From: Chromera velia
Lineage: Eukaryota; Sar; Chromeraceae
NCBI GenBank assembly: GCA_018398765.1
Contig: JAHBMJ010003079.1
Location: forward strand, 1 to 64,000
Reading direction: 5' to 3'
DNA length: 64,000 bases
The notes below the pieces were generated by a model, which had not been told where the DNA came from, made no database searches, and saw only the letters and a list, made by a program, of their open reading frames with translations. This document shows positions 11,707 to 22,225 of the stretch, in pieces (within the stretch, counting starts at the first letter, position 1; the number at the start of each line of letters is the position of its first letter). The position numbers were made by a program, and so were the translations under genes.

Positions 11707-12440
11707 GACTGCAAAGAGTGCGGCGGGAAAGGTATCTGTGAACATGGGCGGGTTAGAAGGACATGTAAAGAATGCGGGGGATCACAGATCTGCGTCCATG
11801 GGCGCAGGCGCTCAATGTGTAGAGAGTGTGGAGGAGGATCAATTTGTGTCCATGGACAGGTAAGGTATTACTGTGTAGAGTGCGCTGGCAAAGGAGTCTG
11901 TGAACACGGCTGCCATCGTGGCAAATGTTGCCTTTGTCAAGGCAGCCAGATATGTGAACACGACAGGCGCAGAAGTCGTTGTGCAGAGTGTCAAAAAGAC
12001 AACCCTGCGTTTGCAGTGTTGAGGCAACGACAAAGGGACGCGCAGAAGGTTCGCTACAGAGACGACACTGTCTTTCGATTGAGTGTCATTTTACGTGCAA
12101 GCGTGTCCAGATGTCTCCGAACCATATGGAAGGGGCGAACATTTCGATCAGCCTCAAAACGCACCCACGAATACCTCGGTTGTTCGTTCCCCGACCTCAA
12201 AGCCCACCTCGAGAAAGATGACTTCCACGGCAACCCTGGAATGTCGTGGGAGAATTACGGGAGTTTGTGGCACGTTGACCATATTGTGCCCTTGATATTT
12301 GTGGTCCTGACGGTGGGAAGCCAGACACAGAAACCCTCATTTCACGTCTCCACTTTTTAAATCTCCAGCCGTTGTGGTCAAAAGAAAATCTCCGGAAGGG
12401 AAACCGATTTGTAGGAAAGCTTCCAACAAGACACTATTGA
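11707..12440 (+). pseudogene. Zinc-knuckle/HNH endonuclease, broken tandem copy 2
   Basis: This copy follows head to tail. It has six knuckle units (the first is the one containing the stop that ends copy 1) and an HNH domain with the same W-H-V-D-H, N-L-Q-P-L-W and K-G-N-R elements, ending GKLPTRHY and a stop near 12440. One base is missing within the HNH region relative to copy 1, so the frame is lost after DHIVPL. The linker before it (about 11290-11690) resembles the N-terminal region of copy 1, for example a shared GTALS block, so the whole gene was duplicated rather than the domain alone. An alternative is one two-module gene whose stop is avoided by splicing. Confidence 0.65.
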
Positions 12441-13010
12441 AGATAGAGAAAAGAGCTTTGCGGCTGTCTTAGTATAGAATGGCTAAAAGCATGAAAAAAC
12501 AGTATATTAGAGATTATTGGGGCAGGAGGCCAATCCTTTAGTATTAGTCCCATCATATCTTATCCTAGGTCTTTTTGAGTTTACGGTTGAAAATGCAATT
12601 GTTTAATTAGATTCTTTAATTCTTAGAACATAATGATTTTCCTGCTTAAATGATTTCAATGTAAATGCTTACTTATAAAGTACATTAAAAAGTTTAAAGC
12701 TAGGTTTAAAGCAGCCTGAGGTTGAACTGTATGGACCCTCCTCAAAACAGTGAGTTTCAATACTCTATACACGTTAATTAAAACATTCTTTGAATAATAT
12801 CATTTTGAATTAAATCTAGAACTGAATTCAAAGTCCAAGTCTACCTAGAAGTCTACACCGCACAGAAATAAAACAAAAAAGAAAAGTTTGTTTTATTTTT
12901 TAGCTTGCAAGTTTTGTTTTAGGTTTTATAACTTTTGTTCTTGCTTTTTTTTTCTAATTTTTTACGTGTATGTGCTAAAATAAAATCAATGATTGATTGA
13001 TTGATTGATG
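12441..13010. other. Intergenic, AT-rich
   Basis: There is no gene here. The stretch is AT-rich with poly-T runs and ends in a short (ATTG)n array at 12989-13010 directly before the target duplication of the next element. Confidence 0.5.
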
Positions 13011-13018
13011 CCAAACCC

Positions 13019-14367
13019 ATAGGGGTGTATCCTCCTATTAGGACACCGGGGGGGGGGAGGCATCCAAGCTTGCTCCGTTATGCCTGTGGATGGCGGGACG
13101 GGCATCGGGCGCTTCACGCCTGATGCGCCGGACACCGCCCCCCCCGGCGTCTGCTGCTACCGGCCCGTGCGAGAAGGGATACCCCCCCCCGGTGTCCATG
13201 CAGAGTTGCCCACCAAGGCTGACGTTCAGATTTTTAATGCATGCATGCATGCATGCATTTTTTTTTTTAGACGCCCATGCATGCAACGATGCTCCAAAAC
13301 ATGTTTTATGTGTGCAAACCGGGGAAAGTCTCTCAAAATTATGCTCGGCGAACACGCTCTGCTCTGCTGAATCGGATGTCAGCTAATCTGAGGTAAACAG
13401 AGTGATGTTTTCTCCATGTGTCGATCAAGAAGGAAATCAGTTTGTAAGTGTAGATCAAAACGGAGACAGGAGTGAGGCCAGAAAGATGACGGCCCTTCCG
13501 TTGGTGTATTTTAGAGTGAATGCAAAGAGAAAGAAGCTTCACGAAAAAAGGGAACAGTGTGAAGAGATCGTGTCGTTGAATCCTCGTCTGCTAGACTTTG
13601 TTCACGTTAATCCCACATGCACATATGCACACAGAGAGAGAAAGAGACAGAGAGTGAGAGAGAGAGAGAGTGTGTGTGTGTGAGAGAGAAAGAGAGAGAG
13701 AGAGAGAGAGCTCCGAGTCATTTTCATTATGTATCTATAGATAGGTCGGACCTCATGCCTGAAGGGGGTCCATAGGCTTGTCAAAACGTATCGGGATGAC
13801 TTCGCATTGGGGTAGTCAGGTGTTCCAACGTTTTCTTCTCCTTCCTCAGTCCTTCTCTTTACATGCAATTGCTGTATCGCATTCATACATGGTGTCTCGA
13901 TAGACCGAGATCGAGTACATGTATGTATGACTCTATCGCCTTTCCCTCTATCGCCTTTCCCTCTCCTCTCAGCATCTCTCACTGTTTGGAGATCGAAAAA
14001 TTACTGATGACTTGCACAGTCATTGATAAGTTATACATAAATGAGATTGCACACGATTGTTAACTAAGCTAGTGATATATTAATAACATGATTAGTTTGA
14101 AGACACTTTTAAATAGTGTTTGATGATTTAAGACATATTAGTGTTTTTGAGTTTTAAGATAGTCTTAGATAGTTGAAAAGATTTAGGATATTATATAGCT
14201 GAGAAGTTAGGAGTTTTTTTTGTCCACCATTATGCCTCATACCCCCCCGCCATCCATAGTCCTGCGTTTTCAGATGACCTCATTCTGAATCACACCAGGG
14301 GGGGGCATCCACCCTCAGCTCTTGTAGCTCTGCACACCACCCCCCCCTCGGTGTCATACACCCCTAT
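13019..14367. mobile_element. Non-autonomous TIR element, 1349 bp, 8-bp TSD
   Basis: The ends are perfect 12-bp inverted repeats, ATAGGGGTGTAT at 13019-13030 and ATACACCCCTAT at 14356-14367. They are flanked by the exact direct repeat CCAAACCC (13011-13018 and 14368-14375). Subterminal G/C runs beside CACCG occur in inverted orientation at both ends, and a TGCATGCA run lies at 13238-13258. No transposase is seen inside; the open frames there are short and repeat-derived. An 8-bp duplication fits hAT, some MULE and P-type elements. The perfect ends suggest fairly recent insertion. Confidence 0.8.
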
Positions 14368-14639
14368 CCAAACCCTAGGTGGAGTTAGAACTCCCGGACA
14401 GCGCATACATGCATGGGTCTGTTCAATTATGCCACCTGCAAGCTAAGTGGACGACAGTTATTCAAACTTAATCTAATCAATCATTTACTACAATATGATA
14501 AGAAATCATAAAGAGAAGAGAGGGTTGAGAGCGCAAGAGCGATATGATGAACTTGCGAACCCCCAGATTAGAAAAGGAGGCAGATGTAAAGGGTGAGTCA
14601 TAACGAGTGAAGCGGTCTAATTGAATTAATGCCAACCAC

Positions 14640-16385
14640 TGCAAAAAGCCTTGTTCGGCAGCCTATCGGGGGCAGACAGAGAGCCGATGAATAAAATCAT
14701 CTACACACCGGCAGCAGGCTTCATAGGTGTACAGCTTTCTATCAGAGCAATCAACAGGCAGCCCGCCTTGCCCGCCTATCGGGTTGTATGTCAGCATGCA
14801 CAAAAAAGAAAAGATCGAGCCATCCGTAACCAACAGGGCAGAACGGGGAAGGGCAGAGACAGAAGGAACACCGGAGGACGACTTGCTACACAGGAGAAAG
14901 ACAAACATACCACGGGAGGACGGGAAGTCACGCTGCAGAAAGGTGAGTCTAGCAAGGAGGGGAAAGTGAGAGGAAGATTGCCCATCATCCTCAGAAGCCT
15001 TCATACATTCCTTTGCAACTGTTTGTCTCACCTTGCCCTTGAAGAAAAGTGAGCCGGTGCCTTATGCCCTATGACCATTCTGTCTGCATTGGGAAGACAG
15101 ATCGGGCTCGACCCTCAGCAAGCGAACAGAAATCAAATCAGCCCAACGAAGCAGCCTGTCTATAGACCTTGTGAATTGTTGGCAGCAGTTATTCTTCCAG
15201 GCATGCAATATGGCTGCAGGAATAGTATGTGTTGTGATGGAAAGAGAGTGCGACCAGTTAGCCACGTAGGAGCAGAGAAGGGCTTTGCAGGGAGAAGACC
15301 AAGGATGCAAAGAGAGGGCAGGCGGAGGCTGCGAGCAGACAAATGACCACACTAACCGGCAAACCGAAGCTGCAAAGCATCAAGAGTGAGCAGGTCTGCA
15401 TCCTGCACTGGCAGACGTTCAAGGTAGTAGAGTGCTACGGGGGTCTAGCAGGCTCTAAAAACTGTTACCTGTGCATCAATACTGTCAGTGAGCGGGCCCA
15501 TGCTTGTAATCAACCCAATTACCCCTCCCAGAGCCCACGAAGCAGAAGCAATACGGGACTCAATTGTCTTGTTCAAGCACCCCCCTTCAAAGAAAACATA
15601 CCCAAGATATTTGTATTCGAATGTCCATTCAACTTCCCTCCCACCATACATGACTCTCCCTGCAGACTGCCCCAGAGCCAAGGCAGACAGGCGCAAGATT
15701 TTCGTTTTCTTTAAGTTCACAGTTAGTCCCCATTCCTTGCAATACCCTTCCAAGGCTGAGAACTTCTTTTGCAGATCTGAGATGGAATGAGCAAGGAAAC
15801 AGAGATCATCCGTATACCCCAGACTGCCTAAGATACAGTTGTCAAGGAGGACAGGTTCGGGCTCTCTTTTAGGCTCCTCGACGCTGCCCTCCCTCATTCT
15901 ACTGTCTGACCATCCTGCTCCCTCTGTTTCTCTGTCTACGGCCCCCTCGTTCTTACTAACTGAACACACACGGGAAAGGTCATTGATATAGATAAAAAAA
16001 AGAATAGGAGAGAGAACATCACCTTGCTTTACCCCAGCGCCCTCCCGAAAACGCAAAGAGTCCCCGTCCACCTTTCCCCAGACCTCCTTGTACATTTCAC
16101 ATATCATACACATATCTGCCTCACACATACCTTCCCTTCTCAGTTTCTGAATTAGCTTACCTCTCGGCACAGTGTTGAAGGCTTTGGAGAAATCAACAAA
16201 GCCTGCCAGCAGAGCTTTCTTTTTCTTTTTAGAGGAGAGAATGGAAGAGACAAGCATGCCTACCCCTTCTCTCGTTCCCATCCCAGGGGCTTTGTCTAAA
16301 ACCTAACTGCCTGACGTTAAGCTCGACTTGAGAGCGCACACGGCCGTCCATCAGCAAACCAAAAAGTTTTGCGAAAGGGTCTTCA
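14640..16385 (-). mobile_element. 5'-truncated LINE (non-LTR retrotransposon)
   Basis: Minus-strand reading gives a reverse transcriptase. From 16281 to 15445 an open frame carries GFVDFSKAFNTVPR (motif A), GVKQGDVLSPILFFIYINDL (motif B), a C motif with YTDD in place of YADD, and WGLTVNLKKTKIL (motif D). Just upstream, in another frame, VELNVRQLGFRQ is the usual segment before motif A, so there is a frameshift near 16290. Homology starts abruptly at about 16385, so the endonuclease and ORF1 are missing. Downstream, frames are broken but a Cys-rich end ACCRCVDDFIHRLSVC near 14680-14720 resembles the C-terminal knuckle of LINE ORF2. No poly-A or target duplication was identified. It is inactive. 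Confidence 0.85.
15445..16281 (-). pseudogene. LINE reverse transcriptase fragment
   Basis: This 278-residue open frame holds RT motifs A to D as described for the LINE. It lacks the N-terminal fingers and the endonuclease, and is therefore a fragment. The clade cannot be fixed by eye. Confidence 0.8.
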
Positions 16386-16723
16386 AATTAATGCTAGAAT
16401 TAATGAGTTATGAATTAATAAGTATGTTAAGGTCTACTTAGAGGGGTTAGCGCTAGTGAGTGCTTGCAGAGGTTCAAAGGTCTTCAGGGCTTGATATCGT
16501 TGGAGTGGTTCAGGTTGATTAAATTTTTCAGTGACAGACTTGATCCGTATCAGAAGCATGGAGATTTCTTGCAATTCGACAATCGTTCTGATTTTATTGT
16601 AGTCTTTCAGCAGCAAGTCTTTCAGAATTTTTTTATCTGATTTTGAATAAATTGCGACAGGCCAACATCTGTATGATATAAGACGTTAACGTCCTGCATC
16701 TTCTTTCTTTGATTCTTAAAAAA

Positions 16724-16795
16724 GAGGTAGCGAGGCTTGAACCTATGACCTTTTGCTTGTTAGTGTTGTATGCTAACCATTAGGTTATGAAGGCG
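16724..16795 (-). ncRNA. tRNA-like sequence with Pol III signals
   Basis: On the minus strand there is an A-box-like TAACCTAATGGTTAG that can fold as a D-arm hairpin and a B-box GGTTCAAGCC. A T6 run, the Pol III terminator, follows immediately. The anticodon and acceptor stems do not pair well, so this is more likely a decayed tRNA or the head of a tRNA-derived SINE than a functional tRNA. Confidence 0.35.
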
Positions 16796-17419
16796 AGTAA
16801 TACGCACGATTCTCTGTTGCTCAGTATTACTTTAAACCACAATCAATTCATTTAATTTCTATTTTCTGTCTAACTGTGCTTAAGTAGCGCATAGCAGTTA
16901 GACGCCAGCAAATTCTAGAGCAAATCATTATTTTTTTTCTTATACTGTCTGTGGGCTAGTCTATCCAACTCTTTGACTCTCTATCGGAAAGTGAAACTTT
17001 TTATAGTATGTCATTGAATAATTTGATAATAATTTGAATTATTTCTACTGTAAGTATCCCGGCAAATATTAGCTAAAATATATTAACCTAAAAAAATTAA
17101 AAAAAAAATGGAGGTCCCAAATCCCTAAAAATTTTTAATGACCAAACTATAAAATTTAAAGTATATATAAGTGCTAGAAACACGCTCCCTATCATTTTTT
17201 AGAATAGAGGCACTAAAACGCCGCTAATTAGAACCTCCTTAGGAATTCTATTTTTTTTATATCAATATACCCGGAGGCACAAAAAAATTTGTTTATCCCA
17301 CAGTGTGGGATAAGCGGGGGCGGTTGTTTATGACAGGTGGACTCACGGTCAAATGCGGCGGCGCCCACTGTAGGATAAAGTAGACCATGCAGCGGTATAT
17401 ATGGGACCCAGAAGCGGGG

Positions 17420-17450
17420 NNNNNNNNNNNNNNNNNNNNNNNNNNNNNNN
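17420..17450. other. Assembly gap (31 N)
   Basis: A run of N is flanked by G-rich sequence (ends GCGGGG and then twelve or more G). A G-tract is the likely reason the assembly broke here. Confidence 0.95.
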
Positions 17451-17999
17451 GGGGGGGGGGGGTTAGCGAAGCTTATCCCATACCGTGGGATAAGAGAAGT
17501 TTTTGGTGCTCCCCCCCCCCCACAATTTTTCTTTTTCATAGTTTTGAGCTCTAAACCACTTTTAGACATGGCCTATCCACTCTAGAAAAATTGGCAAGGG
17601 GTAGCAAGGAGTCTTCAGCTCGGCAATATTTAGTATTGAAGACTAGAGAAAATCAGCCTTCGATGGGTCATATGTTCTGATTTTAGCAGTGTTTTTTGCC
17701 TTCAAGTTGTTTGAGCCTTTATGGGAAAGGTTGGCAAGGGCGGTATGGTTGCCCCGGTTTTGCTGACATTCTTTTAGGATGAATGCCCAGAATGTCCCCC
17801 GATTTTTGATGCATATATGCCCGGACATACGTACGACAAATTGGGCTTATGCCTGGGAGGTCCTAGGAATTTTTTTTTTTTTAAAATAAATGCCTAGGAT
17901 TTTCCCTAGGAGTTTCTAGGCATATTTCTAGGGATAGACCAGGCAATAGCTAAAGATTTACCAGGCATAGTAACTGTTACTACAACGTTCAAAAAGATG

Positions 18000-18917
18000 A
18001 TAATGATAGAGTCTCTAGGTATGGTTACTGTTACTTTCAGGTATGCTTTACGACTGGAGAGACGGACTGGCATTGCTCGTATCAAGGTGGGGGGTTGTCT
18101 GCACAGCTTGAAGAGTATGCATTGGTCGGTTTTCGGCTCACTCTCACGTGTAAAGGTGTCTGTGCTACCACTTGAAGAAAAGAACAGAAAAGTGGAAGAG
18201 CTTGCCGCCAATCTGCATGACATCCTGAAGAAAGAATTTGATGCGGGGAAGTTAGGATCGAAACTTTCTGAGAAGGAGGGGCTCTGTCGATTGGTGTCCA
18301 GAGCGGCATCAATGAAGACTCTCTTTCGAGAAGCCGGTCGGACCTTTTTCGGCGTCCTGTCCCCTCCTTTTCTCGCCATTGCCTTTTTGTTGCGTCAGAT
18401 GGGGGCCGTCTTATATTTAGTTTCTGCTTGGTCGCCAGAACTCGAGTTGCAGCTGAATATTACCGTACAGGCGTGTGTTGGTTTCACATACATGTTGGAA
18501 CCGGTAACGAACGGGGAGATAAGTCATATTTTCAATTTCATTCCCTTGCTTTCCCTTTTAGAACGTTTTCGTTGCCCCCTTTCTCTTCTGACAGAAGATG
18601 TGCAAGAGTCCACGCTCTCTTTGCAAACCAAAAGAAGAAGACAGAAATCAGATTTTTCTCGATCTCTCGCGAGTGGGGACATCACTGCAGAGGCAATTCA
18701 GAGAGCGATGGCCACAGCAAGAAATTTTGAGCTGGCAGAATTTCAGCGTCGGCGCGTACTAGAAGCAGTCACTCTCGATTTTTACCTCTGTCTCCGGAGA
18801 GAAGACTGTCCTTGGATTAGGGGGGGGGAAGCAGGGGGGAAGAAAGCGAAAATTACAGAGGGAGATATGGGCAATGGTGCTCACAGCGAGACATCTGGGA
18901 CTAGAAGACTTAGGTGA
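18000..18917 (+). pseudogene. Coding remains of the long-TIR element
   Basis: This long open stretch lies inside the long-TIR element. It includes a Lys/Glu-rich helical segment and a hydrophobic middle part, with no recognised domain. It is kept as an element-derived fossil rather than a host gene. Confidence 0.35.
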
Positions 18918-19356
18918 GTGTCTTGTGGAGGTAGAGACTGGCTTTAAGGTTGCGTTTCATTTTTCTTTTCGTTCACAGGGGTGCGAGGAGGCAATAGAAA
19001 GACTGATCACATTGTGTTCCTGTCCATCTCATTCTGAAAATGAGAGGGGGGAGCCTTAATGGTGGGGGAAGCAGCTTGTATCAGAGAAATCGCAATTCCT
19101 CCCCTTGTCCCGTTTTGACACCAGTGGAGAGACTGTCCCTCTTTCCGCTTTTTCTCCTCTAGAGAGTCTAAGAGGGGGATCTGAGGAACAGCCCCTCTCA
19201 TTTACGAAAGGGGTTAATTTTAAATTGGAAAAAGAAAGTGCAGCTGCAGGCTAGTCTGGTATTGCTAGTCAGTCTGCATCTCATAGTCAGTCTGAAGAAC
19301 AGCCTGAGGCCAGCAGCACACAAGAAAGAAAAATTTTTTGGACAGAAACAGATGTA

Positions 19357-19845
19357 ATGAAGGAGATTGACCGTCTTGTGGCTTCGGGAGAGATGACAGA
19401 AAATCAAGTTCATGAAAAAGAGTCGCGTCCGCTTTTTCGTTTTTTTGATCTAACTGTTGATCTGCCTTTTACACTTGATGTGCAAAGGCCGGCCAACAGT
19501 CACTTAAATTCTGCAGAGTCTGGGGAGGGGGGGAATGATGGAGATCGAAAAAGTCACGGTGAAGGAAGAGGGAGGGGGAGGGGGAGAGGGAGAGGGAGAG
19601 GGAGAGGAAGACGAGGGGAGAAGGGACCTCAGGGGAAAGCAAAGGAAAAAGGAAAGAAAAGAGTCTCAGGGGCAGGACGTGGGGGGGTGAGAGGAGGAGG
19701 TAGGGTGCGAGAGCAAAGACAGGGATGCAAGAGAAGAGCAGGGGCGCAACGAAAAAAACAGAAATCTAATTCCGATATCGATTCAACTTCTGAAGAGTCA
19801 CTGTTTTCTTCGTCTTCTGACGATGAGCATTCTTCGGGGTCATAG
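19357..19845 (+). pseudogene. RG-repeat, acidic-tail protein remains of the long-TIR element
   Basis: The stretch encodes a helical start, then a (GR)n basic block at about 19568-19612, further Gly/Arg/Lys-rich sequence and a Ser/Asp/Glu-rich tail. This composition is typical of nucleic-acid-binding, Gag-like or nucleolar proteins. Its origin is unknown. Confidence 0.35.
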
Positions 19846-21411
19846 GAGGGGTCAGAAAGAGACGAAAGTCATGTTGACGCATTTAATGTGGTGAACATGC
19901 AGATGCCTGCTTATCGTTACCAACTGGTAGCAATGTCAGCTCCCCCCCCTCTGAATCAACCTGCTGTATCTTCTTTAAGTTTTTCGTCTTCTTTCAGCTC
20001 TGCAGAGGCATCTTTTTTCAGTTCAAGTGTAGCAGCTGCTCTTGGTCAGCCGGTTCTGCAGTTAGTGACGGTTCCGAATGAAGAGACACTGTTTATATAG
20101 ATAAGCACAGAAGGAGCGGTACTGGTCGTGGCATCTGCTAACAGATAGTGGAGAGCTTTGAGAGCCTTTGATTTGTCAAAACAAAAAAAAAAACTGGATG
20201 AATCGTTTCCGATTCACCTTATGTGGGGGGTGTAGGGGGGGAAAGTAAGGTTTTTTGGGCAGGATTCGATGCAGGGATTCCTTGGTCTCTATGGGTGGTA
20301 TGATCTCAAAACAGGGAGTCCTTGTGGGTTTAGTATTTTCGTTGGCAAGGGGTATCGATTACAGTGAGATCTGATTGCCTGTTTTTCTGCCACCGACGAT
20401 GAAGAGGAGGCAGATCCTTTTTGGAAGGAGGAGAATGAAGATCTAGAGAGGGCGGCAAGCCGGCAATTTAGGCCGAACGGCATAATTGCCTTTTGTAGGG
20501 CGATGCAGCAATAGGCTGAAAGATGGGAAGGGAACGACAAAGTGCAATTTATTTTGAACCAAATGGTGTCTGGTCCGAACTCTTGGCTCAAAGAGCCTCC
20601 TTATGCTCAGAATTTTATTCACCACTGGACAGAAGCACATATTAAAGCGGTAAAAGAGGTTATCCCCTCGTTTGTTTTGAATAAATAGAATAAAAGAAGT
20701 CAGTTTTTGGCACTAAACCCAGACTTCTCTGAGGAAGAGAAGTCTTTGTTTACCTCCGCTCTGTACATGGAAGAAGAAAGAGAAATAAATTAAGGAGAAG
20801 GTGGAAAAGGAGTGGACGAAGACCTTGAAGTCTAAAAATTTCATGCCTTTATGTCACATTTTGTCACATTATTGCATTTTATCAGTTTTAAATCAGCTAT
20901 AAGCATGTTTATCATCCCCTGGAAAATCTTTTATTTTAGTTTTTAATGCTTAGGAATTTTTTAGGAACTGCCTAGACCTGTCCCCCGTACACTCCCTAGG
21001 ATTTTTTTCTCAGTGCCTGGACCTATCCCAGGTACTAGTATACCTGGTCAGTCCCCCAACTCCTATGGCACATGCCCGGACATACCGCGGACAATCCGGG
21101 CATTTTACCAGGAGAATGTCAGCAAAACTGGGGCAACCGTGGGGGCAAAAAAGCGAAAATTTGGCAGGGGTCTTAAAGTTCTAAATTCTAGAGTGGATGG
21201 GCTGGGCTTTTGGAAGAATTCAACAGGGAATCCAATTGGGTTTTAATCTAATCCGACCTAACCTAACCTAAACTTGAGGTCAAATTAACATAAGTTAGGT
21301 TAGAAACCTATATGGCGTTCATATGATTCTTACAGGTAATACTATGTATTACGTGTGCAGGCGTATGTCATGCAAGCGTATGATTTATACGGTGATCTAA
21401 TATTGCATGCA

Positions 21412-22225
21412 TGTGTAGTGGACTTCTTATCTGACTCCAGAACTCTAGCAGCGTTTGCTGAAGGTAGGGTAGCTAGGAGACTGAAGTCACTCAAGATTCA
21501 CTTCTCAGGAGTTTTCTCAAAGTCTAAAAAATGGATGTCGGAAGTCTTTTATCTGAGATAGGTCTGACGAAATGGCAAGATGAAATTTGATTTTCAACAT
21601 CTCCTTCCGTTTGCTCTTCCAAAAATTCAAGTCTTTTGCTTTTTGCTCTTCCATAAGGACTTCCATAATTACTTTCCTCTGTTACAGTATTGATTTTACC
21701 CCTATTCCTTCCAACACCTCTTTCTTTCTCTCTTCCGTTTTCTGTATTCCATTCTGGTCGGTCTCTATTTATTTCATTTTATTTTTCTTCTTTTTCCTTC
21801 CATCTTCTCTTCCTTTTTTTCTTCCTCTTCCTTGTTTTTAACGAAGCCCCTGGAAGAGGCTCTTCTACTCGGACATGCCGTAGCCCGTCGAGGCCCCTGA
21901 AAGAGGCTCTTCCAACTCTTTTTTCCTTCTTTCTTCCATTTGCTCTGCCGTTCCTTCTTCTATTCTTTCTTTTATTCCTTCTTCCATTCTTTTTCCTATG
22001 ATAGAATTTAACAGTCTTTTCTATTCAATAGGTATGAACATCCCCATTAAAACTTTAAGGTCATTTTCTTTTTCTCGAGATCTACTTACATCCTCAATTG
22101 TTTTCTCCTTTCCTTTCACTTTTATTTCTCTTTTTCTTAAATCATACCAAGTAGGCTTTTAGCAGGTAAAACATACTTGGAAGTTATATCCTGCTACCAC
22201 AGCCTACTTGGGAGTCCGTAACACA
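21412..22225 (-). repeat. LTR (3' LTR of the minus-strand element)
   Basis: This 814-bp copy matches 30468-31281 along its full length. On the plus strand its centre is strongly pyrimidine-rich (21590-22010) and contains a short internal duplication around GAAGAGGCTCTTC. The flank TGCA on the left resembles TGTA on the right of the other LTR, a possible but imperfect 4-bp target duplication. Confidence 0.85.

Larger units (their letters stand above)
16386..17572. other. AT-rich intergenic stretch with hairpins
   Basis: No gene is seen. A tRNA-like sequence (16724-16795) and an assembly gap are annotated separately. Around the gap lie hairpin-forming near-palindromes TTATCCCACAGTGTGGGATAA (about 17294) and TTATCCCATACCGTGGGATAA (about 17473), plus a related half-site near 17367, so a small repeat family spans the gap. 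Confidence 0.4.
17573..21211. mobile_element. Long-TIR element, about 3.6 kb, unclassified, broken
   Basis: The two ends are inverted copies. CC[T/C]ATCCACTCTAGAA at 17573 faces the same sequence read inward from 21211, and TTGCCCC[G/A]GTTTTGCTGACATTC at 17743 matches the complement of 21112-21137. Similarity extends at least 250 bases on each side with clear divergence, so it is not young. Between the ends are plus-strand coding remains (18000-18920, 19357-19845, about 20395-20795), including a Gly/Arg-repeat basic region and a Ser/Asp/Glu-rich acidic tail. I do not recognise the proteins. A TIR DNA transposon or a DIRS-like retroelement with inverted ends are both possible. It carries several breaks. 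No target duplication was found. Confidence 0.55.

Noticed and set aside
13080-13386. Overlapping 96-98-codon plus-strand frames
   Set aside because: They fall inside the 1349-bp TIR element over G/C runs and ATGC repeats, with no domain.
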